A DNA stretch of 64,000 bases. Source: Bin90 sp965214635. GTDB lineage: Bacteria > Chloroflexota > Dehalococcoidia > Lucifugimonadales > JADFKI01. Shown here in pieces: positions 18,504-28,045 of the stretch. The notes below the pieces were generated by a model. The model was not told the origin of the DNA. It made no database searches and was given only the letters and a program-made list of their open reading frames with translations. The DNA lies in the NCBI GenBank assembly GCA_965214635.1, contig OZ243964.1:2480001-2544000 (forward strand), in the 5' to 3' direction. How positions within the stretch are numbered: position 1 is the stretch's first letter; each line of letters opens with the position of its first letter. Position numbers and translations under genes: made by a program.

Positions 18504-18534
18504 GGGGGAGCGAACTTAAAAGCTTCGCTCCCCC
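18504..18534 (+). terminator. Hairpin after Calx-beta fragment
   Basis: An 11-bp perfect stem (GGGGGAGCGAA with TTCGCTCCCCC) closes a 9-base loop and is followed by GTTTCGTT. The T-tract is weak but the stem is strong. It fits a terminator of the Calx-beta remnant and may also stop transcription from the convergent gamma-glutamyltransferase gene. Confidence 0.55.
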
Positions 18535-18639
18535 GTTTCGTTGCACCATCGCTTGCATAGCCTTGAAAGCAGCTATGCGTTCTCGCGACAACATAGTGTC
18601 ATGGTGCGGAAATCCGCGGCGCTCGGCGGAAACGCCCGC

Positions 18640-20460
18640 CTACCATGCGATTGCGTAGCAGGAACGGCGTGGGTCGCCGCCGGCGCTCAGCACGCCGCTG
18701 TCTGGGTCGCGGCGCGCCACAGTTGCGCCCATCCCGCAGGTCGCCGCCTCCACTAGTACGCCGTGCCCCAGCGCGAGCAGCGCATCCCAGTTGGCGTCGG
18801 GATACCCCGGTTCTAGCGACACGCGGTTCGGATAGTACACATGCGGGTAGAACGAGTCCGGCACGCTCTCGCTAGCGAAGCGCGGGGCTTCCACCGCCTC
18901 TTGCGGGTTCATCCCAAACACCAGCGTGTTCAGCATGAGCTGCACATTCGCCTGCGCCTGATGGTCGCCGCCGGGGCAGCCCACGGTCATGAACGGCACG
19001 CCATCGCGGGACACGATGTAGTTGATGAGCGTCGTGCGAGGGCGCTTGCGCGGCTCTAATCGGTTCGGATGTCCGTCGATGAAGTTGAACATCTCTATGC
19101 GCGAGCTGAGCGCAGCGCCTTGCGCCGGGAAGAACACGCCCTTGCTGAACGAACCGCCGCTCGGTGTGGCGCAAACGAGGCTGCCATCGCGGTCTATGCA
19201 GGCGATGTGCGTTGTGCCGCTGCTGTTGCCCGATGCGCCTGCACCCACGCCCTCCCGCATCGCTGTCGACGCATCCAACGGCTTGGACATCGCCGAATAC
19301 CGCCACGGATTGCCCGCTGCCGGTAGCTCAGGATGCGCCCGCATTGGGTTTATGCGCTGAGCCTGCTCGGCGGCGTACTCTTTGGATATTAGCCCGTCTA
19401 TCGGTACTGCGGCGTAGTTCGGGTCGCCATAGTGCGCCTCGCGGTCGGCAAACGCCAGCTTGCACGCCTCCAACACGGTGTGCGTGTAAGCCGGCGAGTT
19501 ATGCCCCATCGCCCGCAAGTCGAAGTTTTCGAGGATGTTCAGGATTTGCAGCGCCATTATGCCCTGCGTCCATGTGGAGTGGCTGCTAATTTCGCAGCCC
19601 ATGAAGGTGGACTTGATAGGCTCTGCGTACTCCGCCTCGTATGCGGCGAGGTCGTCTTCGGTGAGGATGCCGCCGACCTGCCGCGCGTAGTCGGCGATGC
19701 TCTTGGCGATGCTCCCCTTGTAGAAGGCGTCGTTTGCGGCGCGGATGCCGTCTATGCGGCTGCCACAAGCCGCGCTTTCTGCGGCGACCATCTGTTTGAG
19801 CATACCCGCAAGGCTCTTTTGCACCAGTAGCGAGCCGGGCTGTGGCACATCGCCATCGTTGAAGAATATGTCCCTGCCGCCGGGCGGGAACAGGTCGAAC
19901 TGCTGGCGTGTGCCGGGTGTGTCCAGCCGCTGCAGCATGTACTCGTAGTTGGGGAAGCCGAACTCGGCGTGGTGAATAGCCGGCGCAAGCGCCTCACCGA
20001 GCGTCTTCGTGCCGTAGCGCTCCAGCATGGATGTCAGCGCCGCCACTACGCCGGGCACGGTGAACGACAGCGGGGCGTCTGGCCCAGGTCCCGTGGGTAT
20101 GACATCGTGCCCGCGCGACCGATAGAAGTCCACCGTGGCGTTCTCTGGGGCGTTGCCCTGCCCGCAGAGCGAGAGCAGGTCGCCGCTGCGCGCATCGTAC
20201 AGCATAAACACGCCCTCTGCCAGCAGCGAATAGTTGGCGAGCGGCTCGGTAACGCCGGCTGCGAAGGTGGCTGCGACTACGGCGTCGAAGGCGTTGCCGC
20301 CGCTCAGTAGCATCCGCATTCCCGCCATGGATGTGAGATAATGGCCGCTGGATATGACGCCCTGTGTGCCGTACACGACGGGCCTGCCTGTGCTAGGGCG
20401 TGAGATGTCCCCCTTATCTAGGCTGGCGGCGCTGGCTTGGTGATTATCAGAAGTGGGCAT
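18640..20460 (-). CDS. Gamma-glutamyltransferase family protein
   Basis: A 606-residue Ntn-hydrolase of the gamma-glutamyltranspeptidase family. These proteins self-cleave before a threonine that then attacks gamma-glutamyl or related amide bonds; here the site is NSSGTTHIACIDRDG. The N-terminal GGNAFDAVVAATFAAGVTEP and the C-terminal GCPGGDHQAQANVQ segments are family landmarks. I chose ATG 20460, preceded by AGGGAG, and no secretion signal is evident from it, so it may be cytoplasmic or a non-classical member such as an acylase or hydrolase. The RraA-like gene lies directly upstream on the same strand. Confidence 0.85.
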   Translation of the reverse strand: MPTSDNHQASAASLDKGDISRPSTGRPVVYGTQGVISSGHYLTSMAGMRMLLSGGNAFDAVVAATFAAGVTEPLANYSLLAEGVFMLYDARSGDLLSLCGQGNAPENATVDFYRSRGHDVIPTGPGPDAPLSFTVPGVVAALTSMLERYGTKTLGEALAPAIHHAEFGFPNYEYMLQRLDTPGTRQQFDLFPPGGRDIFFNDGDVPQPGSLLVQKSLAGMLKQMVAAESAACGSRIDGIRAANDAFYKGSIAKSIADYARQVGGILTEDDLAAYEAEYAEPIKSTFMGCEISSHSTWTQGIMALQILNILENFDLRAMGHNSPAYTHTVLEACKLAFADREAHYGDPNYAAVPIDGLISKEYAAEQAQRINPMRAHPELPAAGNPWRYSAMSKPLDASTAMREGVGAGASGNSSGTTHIACIDRDGSLVCATPSGGSFSKGVFFPAQGAALSSRIEMFNFIDGHPNRLEPRKRPRTTLINYIVSRDGVPFMTVGCPGGDHQAQANVQLMLNTLVFGMNPQEAVEAPRFASESVPDSFYPHVYYPNRVSLEPGYPDANWDALLALGHGVLVEAATCGMGATVARRDPDSGVLSAGGDPRRSCYAIAW

Positions 20461-20576
20461 TGGGTTCTCCCTTGAAGGATGTGTTCTTGCCTGATCGTCT
20501 TGTCTTGGGCTGATGCCTATATTGCGCCTATATGTGCTGAATGTCAAACCGCCGGCCTTCGTCAGTGGGTGTGTCG

Positions 20577-21260
20577 CTACCGTCGCGCGCGTAGTTTCGT
20601 CAGCGAAAAATCGTCGCTGTTCACCCAGTCGCGGTGCGCCTTTTCGCGGGCAAGGATGTCGTTTGCCATACCCACGATGTCGCGGGCAATTTCGTGCGGG
20701 ATGGTTACCACACCGTTGGCGTCGGCGTGGATGAGGTCGCCGGGGTTCACCAGCACGCCGCTGATACGCACCGGAACTTGCGCCTCCATGAAGCCGAAGT
20801 TGCCGTGAGCCGGCACCATCCCCGGTGCGAAGTAGTGGAAGCCCATCTCGCGCACCGTGTCCACATCGCGCACACCGCCGTCCGTTACTAGCCCGATTGC
20901 GCCGAGCCGCATCGCCACCGTAGCAAGCCCATCCCCGAAATGGCAGCCGTGCTTCGGCTTGGAACTGAGGTCTTTCAGGGCGAGCACAGCGGGCTTGGGC
21001 GACGCATCTATCGCCTCGAACAGGTTGTAGCGCGCCGCAATGTCATGTTTGCGCCCGTGCGTGGTCGTGTCCAGCGTGGCGGTTACGGCGTAGCCCACCA
21101 TCACGCCCAACTCCGGGAACATGCAGCGGATGTCCCAACCCATGAACCCGTCCGTATCGCTGCGGACATTGAACGGCTCCACGGCATTAGCGATGGTAGC
21201 AGTGTCTATCTGACGCAGCGCGTCTAGTTCGGCGGTGGTCAGCGGCGTGTCTGTGGACAT
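20577..21260 (-). CDS. RraA-like / HMG-CHA aldolase family protein
   Basis: A 227-residue protein of the RraA/demethylmenaquinone-methyltransferase-like fold. Family members include 4-hydroxy-4-methyl-2-oxoglutarate aldolases and the RNase E regulator RraA. The segment AIGLVTDGGVRDVDTVREMG holds the conserved Arg-Asp pair linked to metal and substrate binding in the aldolases. The start has a textbook site, AAGGAGG six bases before ATG. Sitting next to a gamma-glutamyltransferase and near an SDR gene, an aldolase-type role in catabolism is more likely than RNase control, but this is inference. Confidence 0.8.
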   Translation of the reverse strand: MSTDTPLTTAELDALRQIDTATIANAVEPFNVRSDTDGFMGWDIRCMFPELGVMVGYAVTATLDTTTHGRKHDIAARYNLFEAIDASPKPAVLALKDLSSKPKHGCHFGDGLATVAMRLGAIGLVTDGGVRDVDTVREMGFHYFAPGMVPAHGNFGFMEAQVPVRISGVLVNPGDLIHADANGVVTIPHEIARDIVGMANDILAREKAHRDWVNSDDFSLTKLRARR

Positions 21261-21588
21261 ATGATGCCTCCTTGCTGTGCGGTCTTTCGGATGGTTATTC
21301 TCACACTGACGGTGCGTCGTCTATCAGACGGCGACCTGTCAGGCGGTCAGTTTATCAGGTTATCGGCAGGCGGTGTAAGTGCGAGGGTTAAGATGCAGGC
21401 GGTGATGTTCGGATACGAGGGCTAGGCGGCTGTGCAGGTTTGCGGCGCAAGGGGTATCATATGTGGTAACGCTAGCCTTTGACCGCAACGCAAGCGAATG
21501 AACATATGGCTAGCAGAGAACATCAATCACCCACAGCTATGAACGGTGCGGATGAGCATAATCACATAATCAAAGGAGAACCGGGCAA
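21261..21588. other. Divergent intergenic region
   Basis: This 328-bp gap separates the divergent RraA-like and SDR genes, so promoters for both should lie here. A weak TTGACC at 21479-21484 faces the SDR gene, with no convincing -10 box. No palindromic operator or RNA element was recognised. Confidence 0.4.
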
Positions 21589-22500
21589 ATGACGAATGAA
21601 GTGAACAAGGTGCTGATGACCGGAGCGACGGGCTACATTGCGAACCAGCTTTTGCCCACATTCAGGGAGCGCTACGAGATGGTGCTAGTGGATGTGAAGG
21701 AGGAGAACCCGCGCGGCGAACGGGTGGAGGGCGTGGTTACCGCCGACCTGATTGACGCCGACCGCAGCAACTACGCCCACCTGTTCGAGGGTGTGGACGC
21801 CGTGGTGCACCTAGGCTACAAGCGGCGCAGCGGCGATGTGCTTGACCACTTCTTCGTGGAGAACGAGAATGTTGCGATGGCGTACAATGTGCTGCGCTGC
21901 GCCTACGACGCCGGCGTGCCCCGCCTCGCCATCGCAAGCTCCAATCACGCAGCCGACTGGTACGAACACAATCTCATTCATAGCCGCAAGATGGAGTCGC
22001 TAGACCCGTACAAGATACCCCTGTCGGACAACTTCTACGGCTGGGCGAAGGCGACTTATGAGCATCTCGGCTTCCTGTTCGCCTGCGGGCTTGGTGGTTT
22101 CGCCGATGACTCCGGGCGGCAGCAGCACACCGGCGGGGGAGACGCTGCTCGGCGGCTGGGTGTGGTGATGGTGCGTATCGGCGCACCACGCGAGCTTGAC
22201 CCTGCGATATATGTGGGCGACCCGGACAACTACAAGCGCGACCTCGGGGCGTACATCAGCCCCCGCGACATTACGCAGCTTTTCCAAAAGGCGATAGAGG
22301 CGCCGCAGATAGACAACGAACACGGCGTCCCGTGGCAAGTGGTGTACGGCATCAGCAACAACACCCGCGCCTTCTGGTCGCTCTCTAACGCCCGCGCTGT
22401 GCTTGGCTATGAGCCGCAGGACGACTCCGAAGTGAAGTTCGCTGACGATGTGCGCCGCCTGCTCATTGACGGCGGCGCATCCGGCGGCAGGGTAGGGTAG
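21589..22500 (+). CDS. NAD-dependent epimerase/dehydratase (extended SDR)
   Basis: A 303-residue extended short-chain dehydrogenase. TGATGYIA (residues 11-18) binds NAD(P), an acidic residue follows the second strand (LVDVKEEN), and the active-site YGWAK supplies the Tyr-Lys pair. Overall layout resembles uronate dehydrogenases and sugar-nucleotide epimerases. The region after YGWAK carries a short Gly/Asp/Gln-rich insert (about residues 168-185). The ribosome site AAGGAGA is well placed before ATG. A role in sugar-acid metabolism would suit the RraA-like neighbour, but the substrate is unproven. Confidence 0.78.
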   Translation: MTNEVNKVLMTGATGYIANQLLPTFRERYEMVLVDVKEENPRGERVEGVVTADLIDADRSNYAHLFEGVDAVVHLGYKRRSGDVLDHFFVENENVAMAYNVLRCAYDAGVPRLAIASSNHAADWYEHNLIHSRKMESLDPYKIPLSDNFYGWAKATYEHLGFLFACGLGGFADDSGRQQHTGGGDAARRLGVVMVRIGAPRELDPAIYVGDPDNYKRDLGAYISPRDITQLFQKAIEAPQIDNEHGVPWQVVYGISNNTRAFWSLSNARAVLGYEPQDDSEVKFADDVRRLLIDGGASGGRVG

Positions 22501-22639
22501 TCCGCCTGTCTTTCAGAATTGCCCTACGCTTGCTTGTGCTTGTTTCGCCACGATGTTCTCGAAACACCATCAACGCAGCCGAACATGTCCGCAGTCTGGA
22601 AACCGCCCACCCGGCAAACTGAAAGCCTGACCGAATAAA

Positions 22640-23932
22640 ATGCTCTACGCCGCAGACCTGCATCTCCACTCTCCCTATGCCCGTGCTACAAGCCGCCAAC
22701 TCACATTTGCGAACATGGCGCACTGGGCGAAGCTCAAGGGCATCGACCTGCTGGCAAGCGCAGATTTCACGCATCCGGACTGGTTCGCGCATACGCGTGA
22801 AACGCTGCGGCAGTGCGATGATGGGCTGCTGGAATATGGCGGTGTCCGCTTCGTGATTGGCACGGAGGTGAACTGCAGTTCACCGCAGGGCGGCAGGAAC
22901 AGGCGCGTGCATATGCTCGTGTTCGCCCCAAACCTAGACACGGCTGCGTGCATCAACGCTACGCTTGCGCCACACGGCTTGCTCGCCGCAGATGGACGCC
23001 CCACCCTGCGCCTCACGCCGCGCACCTTGCTCGCAACGATGCTGGACATAGACGAGCGCATCATCGTGATGCCGGCGCACGCTTGGACGCCGCACTTCGG
23101 TGTGTTCGGCGAAAAGTCGGGCTTCGACTCGCTTGCGGACTGCTTCGGAGACCTGTCGCCGCAGATATGCGCCATAGAGACCGGCTTGTCTTCCGACCCG
23201 CCGATGAACCGCCGCATCCCCGAGCTGGACAGCGTGAGTGTCGTGTCGTTCTCGGACGCACATTCGCTGCCCAAGATGGGGCGCGAGCTGACCATATTCG
23301 ACAGCGACATGAGCTACGACGGCTTGCGCGACGCACTTCGTTATCAGCGCATCGCCTACACCGTGGAGTTCTTCCCGGAAGAGGGCAAGTATCACAACTC
23401 GGGGCATCGCAACTGCGGCGTGAGCATGACGCCTACGGATGCGGCGGCGGTCGGCGGCGCATGCCCGGCTTGCGGGCGGCGCATGACGCCCGGCGTGTTG
23501 CAGCGCACGGAGGAACTGGCGGCGCAAGCCGGCGGCAGACCGCCTCCGCTCATATCACAGGAGGCCGACGGGCTGATGTACGCCGACGATGGCAAGCCGC
23601 CGTTCAGACGGCTGGTCGGCTTGCAGCAGGTCATCGCCGAGAGCGTAGGGCGCGGCGTGAACACCAAAGGCGTGCAGGCGCAGTATATGCGGCTTGTCAG
23701 CGAACTCGGCAGCGAACTGCACATCTTGACGGCGGCGGCGATTGCGGACATTGCGCTTGTGGCGGGCGAGCGCATCGCCGAGGGCGTGGAACGCGTCCGC
23801 AGCGGAGATGTCCACATCGTCCCCGGCTATGACGGGGTGTTCGGCGAGGTCAAAGTTTGGGAATCGGGCACACCTGACAGCACCATACCGATGCCGTTGC
23901 AGCGCGCCAAAGCGTCCCGTTTGCTATTATGA
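22640..23932 (+). CDS. Endonuclease Q family (PHP domain)
   Basis: A 430-residue protein of the EndoQ type, which in archaea and a few bacteria nicks DNA 5' of deaminated bases such as uracil and hypoxanthine. The PHP domain shows DLHLHSPYA (metal-binding His8 and His10), FVIGTEVNC, MPAHAWTP and SFSDAHS. A zinc-binding region follows (NCGVSMTP ... CPACGRRMTPGVLQR), and then a C-terminal segment with TKGVQAQYMRLVSELGSEL. The length and domain order match EndoQ. It stands alone, not in a repair operon. Confidence 0.82.
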   Translation: MLYAADLHLHSPYARATSRQLTFANMAHWAKLKGIDLLASADFTHPDWFAHTRETLRQCDDGLLEYGGVRFVIGTEVNCSSPQGGRNRRVHMLVFAPNLDTAACINATLAPHGLLAADGRPTLRLTPRTLLATMLDIDERIIVMPAHAWTPHFGVFGEKSGFDSLADCFGDLSPQICAIETGLSSDPPMNRRIPELDSVSVVSFSDAHSLPKMGRELTIFDSDMSYDGLRDALRYQRIAYTVEFFPEEGKYHNSGHRNCGVSMTPTDAAAVGGACPACGRRMTPGVLQRTEELAAQAGGRPPPLISQEADGLMYADDGKPPFRRLVGLQQVIAESVGRGVNTKGVQAQYMRLVSELGSELHILTAAAIADIALVAGERIAEGVERVRSGDVHIVPGYDGVFGEVKVWESGTPDSTIPMPLQRAKASRLLL

Positions 23933-24018
23933 TCGGAGTTCGTGAAAGCGACAGGGCACGCTTTGCGGAGCAAGAGTGAACCCATATTATCGTGCAGACT
24001 TATCCCCTGGGCAGGAGA

Positions 24019-24444
24019 ATGAAATTGGCAATATCAATCGTTGGCGAAATGCGAGATCTGATAAACAGCGCTTTGGCAGACGGCTACCCGTGCATCGTGG
24101 GCACGGCGTCGGCAGATGGGAAGCCGCAGATAACCATGCGGGGCAGCGTTGCGGTGTATGACGGAGAGACGCTGTGCTGGTGGGAGCGGTCAATGCGCTC
24201 GTCGGTGGACAACATCGCAGAAAACCCGCAGGCGGTGGTCTTTTATCGCAACACCGAGCGCCGAATCCACTGGCGCTTTCACGGCACGGTTACGATGCAT
24301 CGCTCCGGCGAGGTGCGCGACAGGGCGATGAGCCTCACGCCGCAGCCCGAGCTAGACCGCGACCCTGACCGTACGGGGGTAGCGGCGCTGATGCGGGTGG
24401 ATACTGTCACAGAGTTGTCCGGCAATGTGCTGCAAGAGCGGTAG
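24019..24444 (+). CDS. Pyridoxamine 5'-phosphate oxidase-fold protein
   Basis: A 141-residue split-barrel flavin-binding protein (PPOX-like). The pattern GYPCIVGTASADGKPQIT followed by LCWWERS and a basic strand (NTERRIHWRFHG) is typical of the small PPOX/F420- or FMN-binding group. The start is uncertain: ATG 24019 is preceded at only two bases by AGGAGA, and the frame opens earlier with a GTG at 23992. The reaction is unknown. Confidence 0.68.
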   Translation: MKLAISIVGEMRDLINSALADGYPCIVGTASADGKPQITMRGSVAVYDGETLCWWERSMRSSVDNIAENPQAVVFYRNTERRIHWRFHGTVTMHRSGEVRDRAMSLTPQPELDRDPDRTGVAALMRVDTVTELSGNVLQER

Positions 24445-24568
24445 GTGAACGCCGGCTTTCGGCATTTTCTGTCCTACTGCTTCTTAAAGCGTTCATCTTG
24501 ATAAAGAGGCTTCTCCCACTCGACAGATGAACGCAATCCCAGACTTGAGAGGCTTGGGGCGTGTGTCC

Positions 24569-24790
24569 CTATGTGCGGCTGCCGTGCTTGATGCGCTGCG
24601 TCAGGAACGCAGCCAAGATGCATATGGGTATGGCTATGACCACTGCCCCGAAGATGAACACAAACGCCATAGGACCTAGTCCCGTGAGGCTGTCCAGCAG
24701 GTGGCGGATCCAGTCCAGCAGCGCAGGGTCGCCCGGCTCGGAGTGATGCCCCGGGAAGTGTGGCATCGGGAGGTGCGGCGGGATGTGCAT
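24569..24790 (-). CDS. Small one-helix membrane protein coupled to an MFS gene
   Basis: A 73-residue protein with a His/Pro-rich start (MHIPPHLPMPHFPGHH) and a single transmembrane helix (FVFIFGAVVIAIPICILAAFL). Its ATG overlaps the stop of the upstream MFS gene (TGATG), which implies coupled translation. It could be an accessory subunit of that transporter, perhaps with a metal-binding N-terminus because of the histidines; both are guesses. Confidence 0.55.
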   Translation of the reverse strand: MHIPPHLPMPHFPGHHSEPGDPALLDWIRHLLDSLTGLGPMAFVFIFGAVVIAIPICILAAFLTQRIKHGSRT

Positions 24791-26205
24791 CAGTTCGCCT
24801 CTGCTGTCGCCGTGGATGCTGTGGGCTGTGGCTGGTATCTAATCGAGAACTTGCGCTCTTTGACCGACCAGCTAGACACAGCTGCGCCCAATAGGGTCAG
24901 CCCCGCGATGGCGAAGGGGATTTCGTAGCTGCCCGTAATGTCGTACAGCACGCCTGCCATGAACACGCTGATAGCGCCGCCTATCTGGTGCGCCATCGTC
25001 GTCAGCCCGTTCAGCGTGCCGATGTTTCGGACGCCGTAGATGTCTGCGGTGAGAGCGCTGGTGAGCGGAGGCGTGGCAATCCAAGACATGCCTGCGAGGA
25101 TGGCGAAGCCCCATATGGCGATTGTGGGCGGGATGGTGATGCCCCAAAGCATCGCCACGAAGCCCGGCATCACCAGTATCACATACGCCCAAAAGCGGAT
25201 GAAGTATATCGTACCGAGCAGGTTCTTGCGGCTGAACAGGTCGGCGAGGAAACCCACAACTATGACGCCCACCACATTCAGCCCCTGCATGAAGCCGAAT
25301 GCTAGCGCCGCAACACCCGGGGATATGCCCATGTCTATGGCGAAGGGGACATAGTGTGCGGATATGATGATGGTGGTTACCCCGCATACCCAGTATGCGC
25401 CGCTGAGCTGCCAGAACGGGGACGACTTGAACGAATCCCTCCACTGGTCGGATTCTAGCGGCGCTTTGGGGGGTGCGGCAGATGCGCTGCTGGATGTGGC
25501 GCCGCCTTTTCTCTGGCGAGTCGGAGCGCCGTCTGGGGCTTCGCCGATACGCTCAGGGTCGTCTTTCACGATGAGCAGCACGAGCGGCAGCGCCAACAGC
25601 AGCACGAACGCTCCGAGCGCAATCCATGCGAACTGCCATTTTTGCCAGAGGATGAGGTATGCGGCGAACGGGGTGAGTATAAGCCCGCCTGCCGATGCTC
25701 CCGCAGTGCTCAGGCTCAGGACGACGCCGCGCTTGCGGTAGAACCACTTGGACAGCAGGGAGTGGACGGTTACGAGCGACACGCCGCCGGATGCGGATGA
25801 GGTTATGACCCCGTAGATTAGGATAAGGAATACCAGCGAGGGAGTGAGCGTGAACAAGCCAAGGTCGAGGCTCCATTCCATTCCGAAGTTGCTTGTTTGG
25901 CTCAGCAACAAGGTGGCGCCGCCTAGCACTATTAGGCTGATGGAGATGACGGTCAGCCCGCCGTACTTGTCGTACATACGCCCAATGAACGGCTGCGTGA
26001 GTGCGTTCATCAGCGTGCCGATGGCGATGACCACGGAGATGCCTGCACGGTCTGGCCAGCCTAGATCAGCCTCCATCGGCTTGATGAAGACGCCGAACCC
26101 GTTGCGCGCGCCCATAGACACGAACAGCGCGAAGAAGCCCACCGCCACGATGAACCAGCCGTAGAATAGGGGTTTACGCCGAACACTTTCGACTACTTCG
26201 ACCAC
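24790..26205 (-). CDS. MFS transporter (oxalate/monocarboxylate-type)
   Basis: A 471-residue major facilitator with two six-helix halves separated by a charged loop (DDPERIGEAPDGAPTRQRKGG). The PLFYGWFIVAVGFFALFVSMG opening is typical of the oxalate:formate and monocarboxylate-like branch. The GTG at 26205 is preferred because AGGAG precedes it; a longer frame to 26310 adds a leader without membrane features. It probably exports or imports an organic anion. Confidence 0.8.
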   Translation of the reverse strand: MVEVVESVRRKPLFYGWFIVAVGFFALFVSMGARNGFGVFIKPMEADLGWPDRAGISVVIAIGTLMNALTQPFIGRMYDKYGGLTVISISLIVLGGATLLLSQTSNFGMEWSLDLGLFTLTPSLVFLILIYGVITSSASGGVSLVTVHSLLSKWFYRKRGVVLSLSTAGASAGGLILTPFAAYLILWQKWQFAWIALGAFVLLLALPLVLLIVKDDPERIGEAPDGAPTRQRKGGATSSSASAAPPKAPLESDQWRDSFKSSPFWQLSGAYWVCGVTTIIISAHYVPFAIDMGISPGVAALAFGFMQGLNVVGVIVVGFLADLFSRKNLLGTIYFIRFWAYVILVMPGFVAMLWGITIPPTIAIWGFAILAGMSWIATPPLTSALTADIYGVRNIGTLNGLTTMAHQIGGAISVFMAGVLYDITGSYEIPFAIAGLTLLGAAVSSWSVKERKFSIRYQPQPTASTATAEAN

Positions 26206-26697
26206 GCCATTCTCCTGAATGAGGTATAGCCCACCTCGCCGCCATTTGCCCTGCGAGGTATGTTGATGATGATATACGCCCACGCCCACATTGGCAAGAC
26301 GAAATGGCAAGCCGTATTCTCGCTTATCAGTGAAAAAGAAGCCATCTTCTCCCCGCGGTGCAGAAACTCTTGAACACTCAACTCCCCGTAATTTTCAATT
26401 CTTAATTCCCATAATCCCCACAATGCGAATGGGTGTATCGGCTTTATATCAGACGGAAAGTCCTTTATCATTAGGCGAACATCTAGCGGGACGGCGGCTG
26501 CATGTTCCTGCTATGCTCTCAATCGCACCGTCGCCGTATGAACATACGGTGCTTCCATGCCCGACTTTCGATTAGGTTGGGCTTGCTAGGGGCGATTGGC
26601 TTGCAAACTTTGTGCGTGCGATTGCGTCTAGTTTTGGGCGTGCGCGGGCATAGCGGGGACGGCGCATCCACGCCGTACAGAGCGGACGGGGGACTGA
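26206..26697. other. Divergent intergenic region
   Basis: About 490 bases between two divergent MFS genes. Short reading frames here lack ribosome sites and recognisable products. No clear operator, hairpin or repeat was seen; promoters for both transporters should lie inside it. Confidence 0.4.
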
Positions 26698-27939
26698 TTG
26701 GCGCTACAACTGACGGCTGCGATGGGTAATGCAGAGGCGTTTAGCGCGCTGCGTCATCGCAACTTCCGTCTGTACTGGTTCGGTGGGATGGGGCAGGCAG
26801 CTGCGATAGGGATGCAGTTCCTCATCTTCGGGTGGCTCATCTTGCAGCTCACCAACAATTCGGCGTCCCAACTCGGGCTGCTCATCTTCTTCTATGGGCT
26901 GCCCAATCTCGGCATGCTGATATTCGGCGGCATCATCGCAGACAGGATAGATCGCCGCTGGCTGCTGTTCTACAGCCAAGCCATCGTTGCCGTCCTCATA
27001 TTCGCAGCCGCCACACTGACACTCTATCAGCTCATATCCATATGGCACCTGTACGGTATATCTTTCGTGTTAGGCGTTATACAGGGCATCAATATGCCGG
27101 CGCGGATGTCAATCGTGGCGGACTTGGTGGACAAAGAGGCGATACTCAACGCCACATCGCTGAACATGTCGGTGTTCAACACGGGACGCATCATAGGGCC
27201 GTCGCTTGCCGGCTGGATAATCCAGTTTGTAGGGATGGGGCATGCGCTCTACCTCAACGCTGCCTGCTACGCCATCGGCTGCGTGTTCCTGCTGATGATG
27301 ACCGGCGTGGAGTCGCGCGGCCAGCGTGTCCCCAGCAACATCGTCAACGACTTTTCGGATGGCATGAGATATGCGGTGCGCACGCCCATCGCCTTCACGA
27401 TGATAGGGTTGAGCTTTGCGTTCGGGTTCTTTGGTGCGGCGTATGTGCAGGTGCTTCCCGCATTCGGGCAAGAGGTGCTGCGCTTGAAAGCGGATGGCGC
27501 CGGCGTGCTGCTGTCCGCTACTGGCATCGGTTCGCTCGCAGGCAGCATGTTCATAGCATTGCTCGGCAACACTCGGTACAAGAACCACCTGCTGCTCTGG
27601 ATGATAACGCTCTTCGGCATTACGCTGTTCGCATTTGCGTGGTCGCCCATATACATAGCATCGCTTGCGCTGCTGTTCATCGTAGGCGTGGGCTTCACTG
27701 GCTTCATCGCGGTGGGAACTTCCATTGTGCAGCTGACCACCCCTGTCGAGTTGCGCGGGCGCATGATGGGGCTGTGGCTCATAGGCGCTGCGATGCACTA
27801 CATCGGGGCGCTGCCGCTCGGCGTGGTGGCGGACTATTACGGCTGGCCCATGTCCATCGCGCTCGGCGCTCTTGCGATGATGGCGTTCGTGCTGTGGCTC
27901 GGTGTACTCAGCCCCACGCTCAGGATGCTGCGGGTATGA
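26698..27939 (+). CDS. MFS transporter (MFS_3/EntS-like)
   Basis: A 413-residue major facilitator of the EntS/macrolide-efflux type. About twelve helices are visible, with motif A-like GGIIADRIDRRWLLFYSQ between helices 2 and 3 and a long Gly/Ala-rich C-terminal half. The TTG at 26698 has a GGGGGA site six bases upstream; ATG 26722 would shorten the product by eight residues and is equally possible. Efflux of a small hydrophobic compound is the usual family role. Confidence 0.8.
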   Translation: MALQLTAAMGNAEAFSALRHRNFRLYWFGGMGQAAAIGMQFLIFGWLILQLTNNSASQLGLLIFFYGLPNLGMLIFGGIIADRIDRRWLLFYSQAIVAVLIFAAATLTLYQLISIWHLYGISFVLGVIQGINMPARMSIVADLVDKEAILNATSLNMSVFNTGRIIGPSLAGWIIQFVGMGHALYLNAACYAIGCVFLLMMTGVESRGQRVPSNIVNDFSDGMRYAVRTPIAFTMIGLSFAFGFFGAAYVQVLPAFGQEVLRLKADGAGVLLSATGIGSLAGSMFIALLGNTRYKNHLLLWMITLFGITLFAFAWSPIYIASLALLFIVGVGFTGFIAVGTSIVQLTTPVELRGRMMGLWLIGAAMHYIGALPLGVVADYYGWPMSIALGALAMMAFVLWLGVLSPTLRMLRV

Positions 27940-28045
27940 TGCCGGTCAGCCTGTGAGCCGCGCCACAATGTGCATAAGGGCAACCTCGTGCGATTAGCGC
28001 GCTGCGGGTGTTGCAAGCCGTAGCCGTATTAGGGGGGATGGATGT

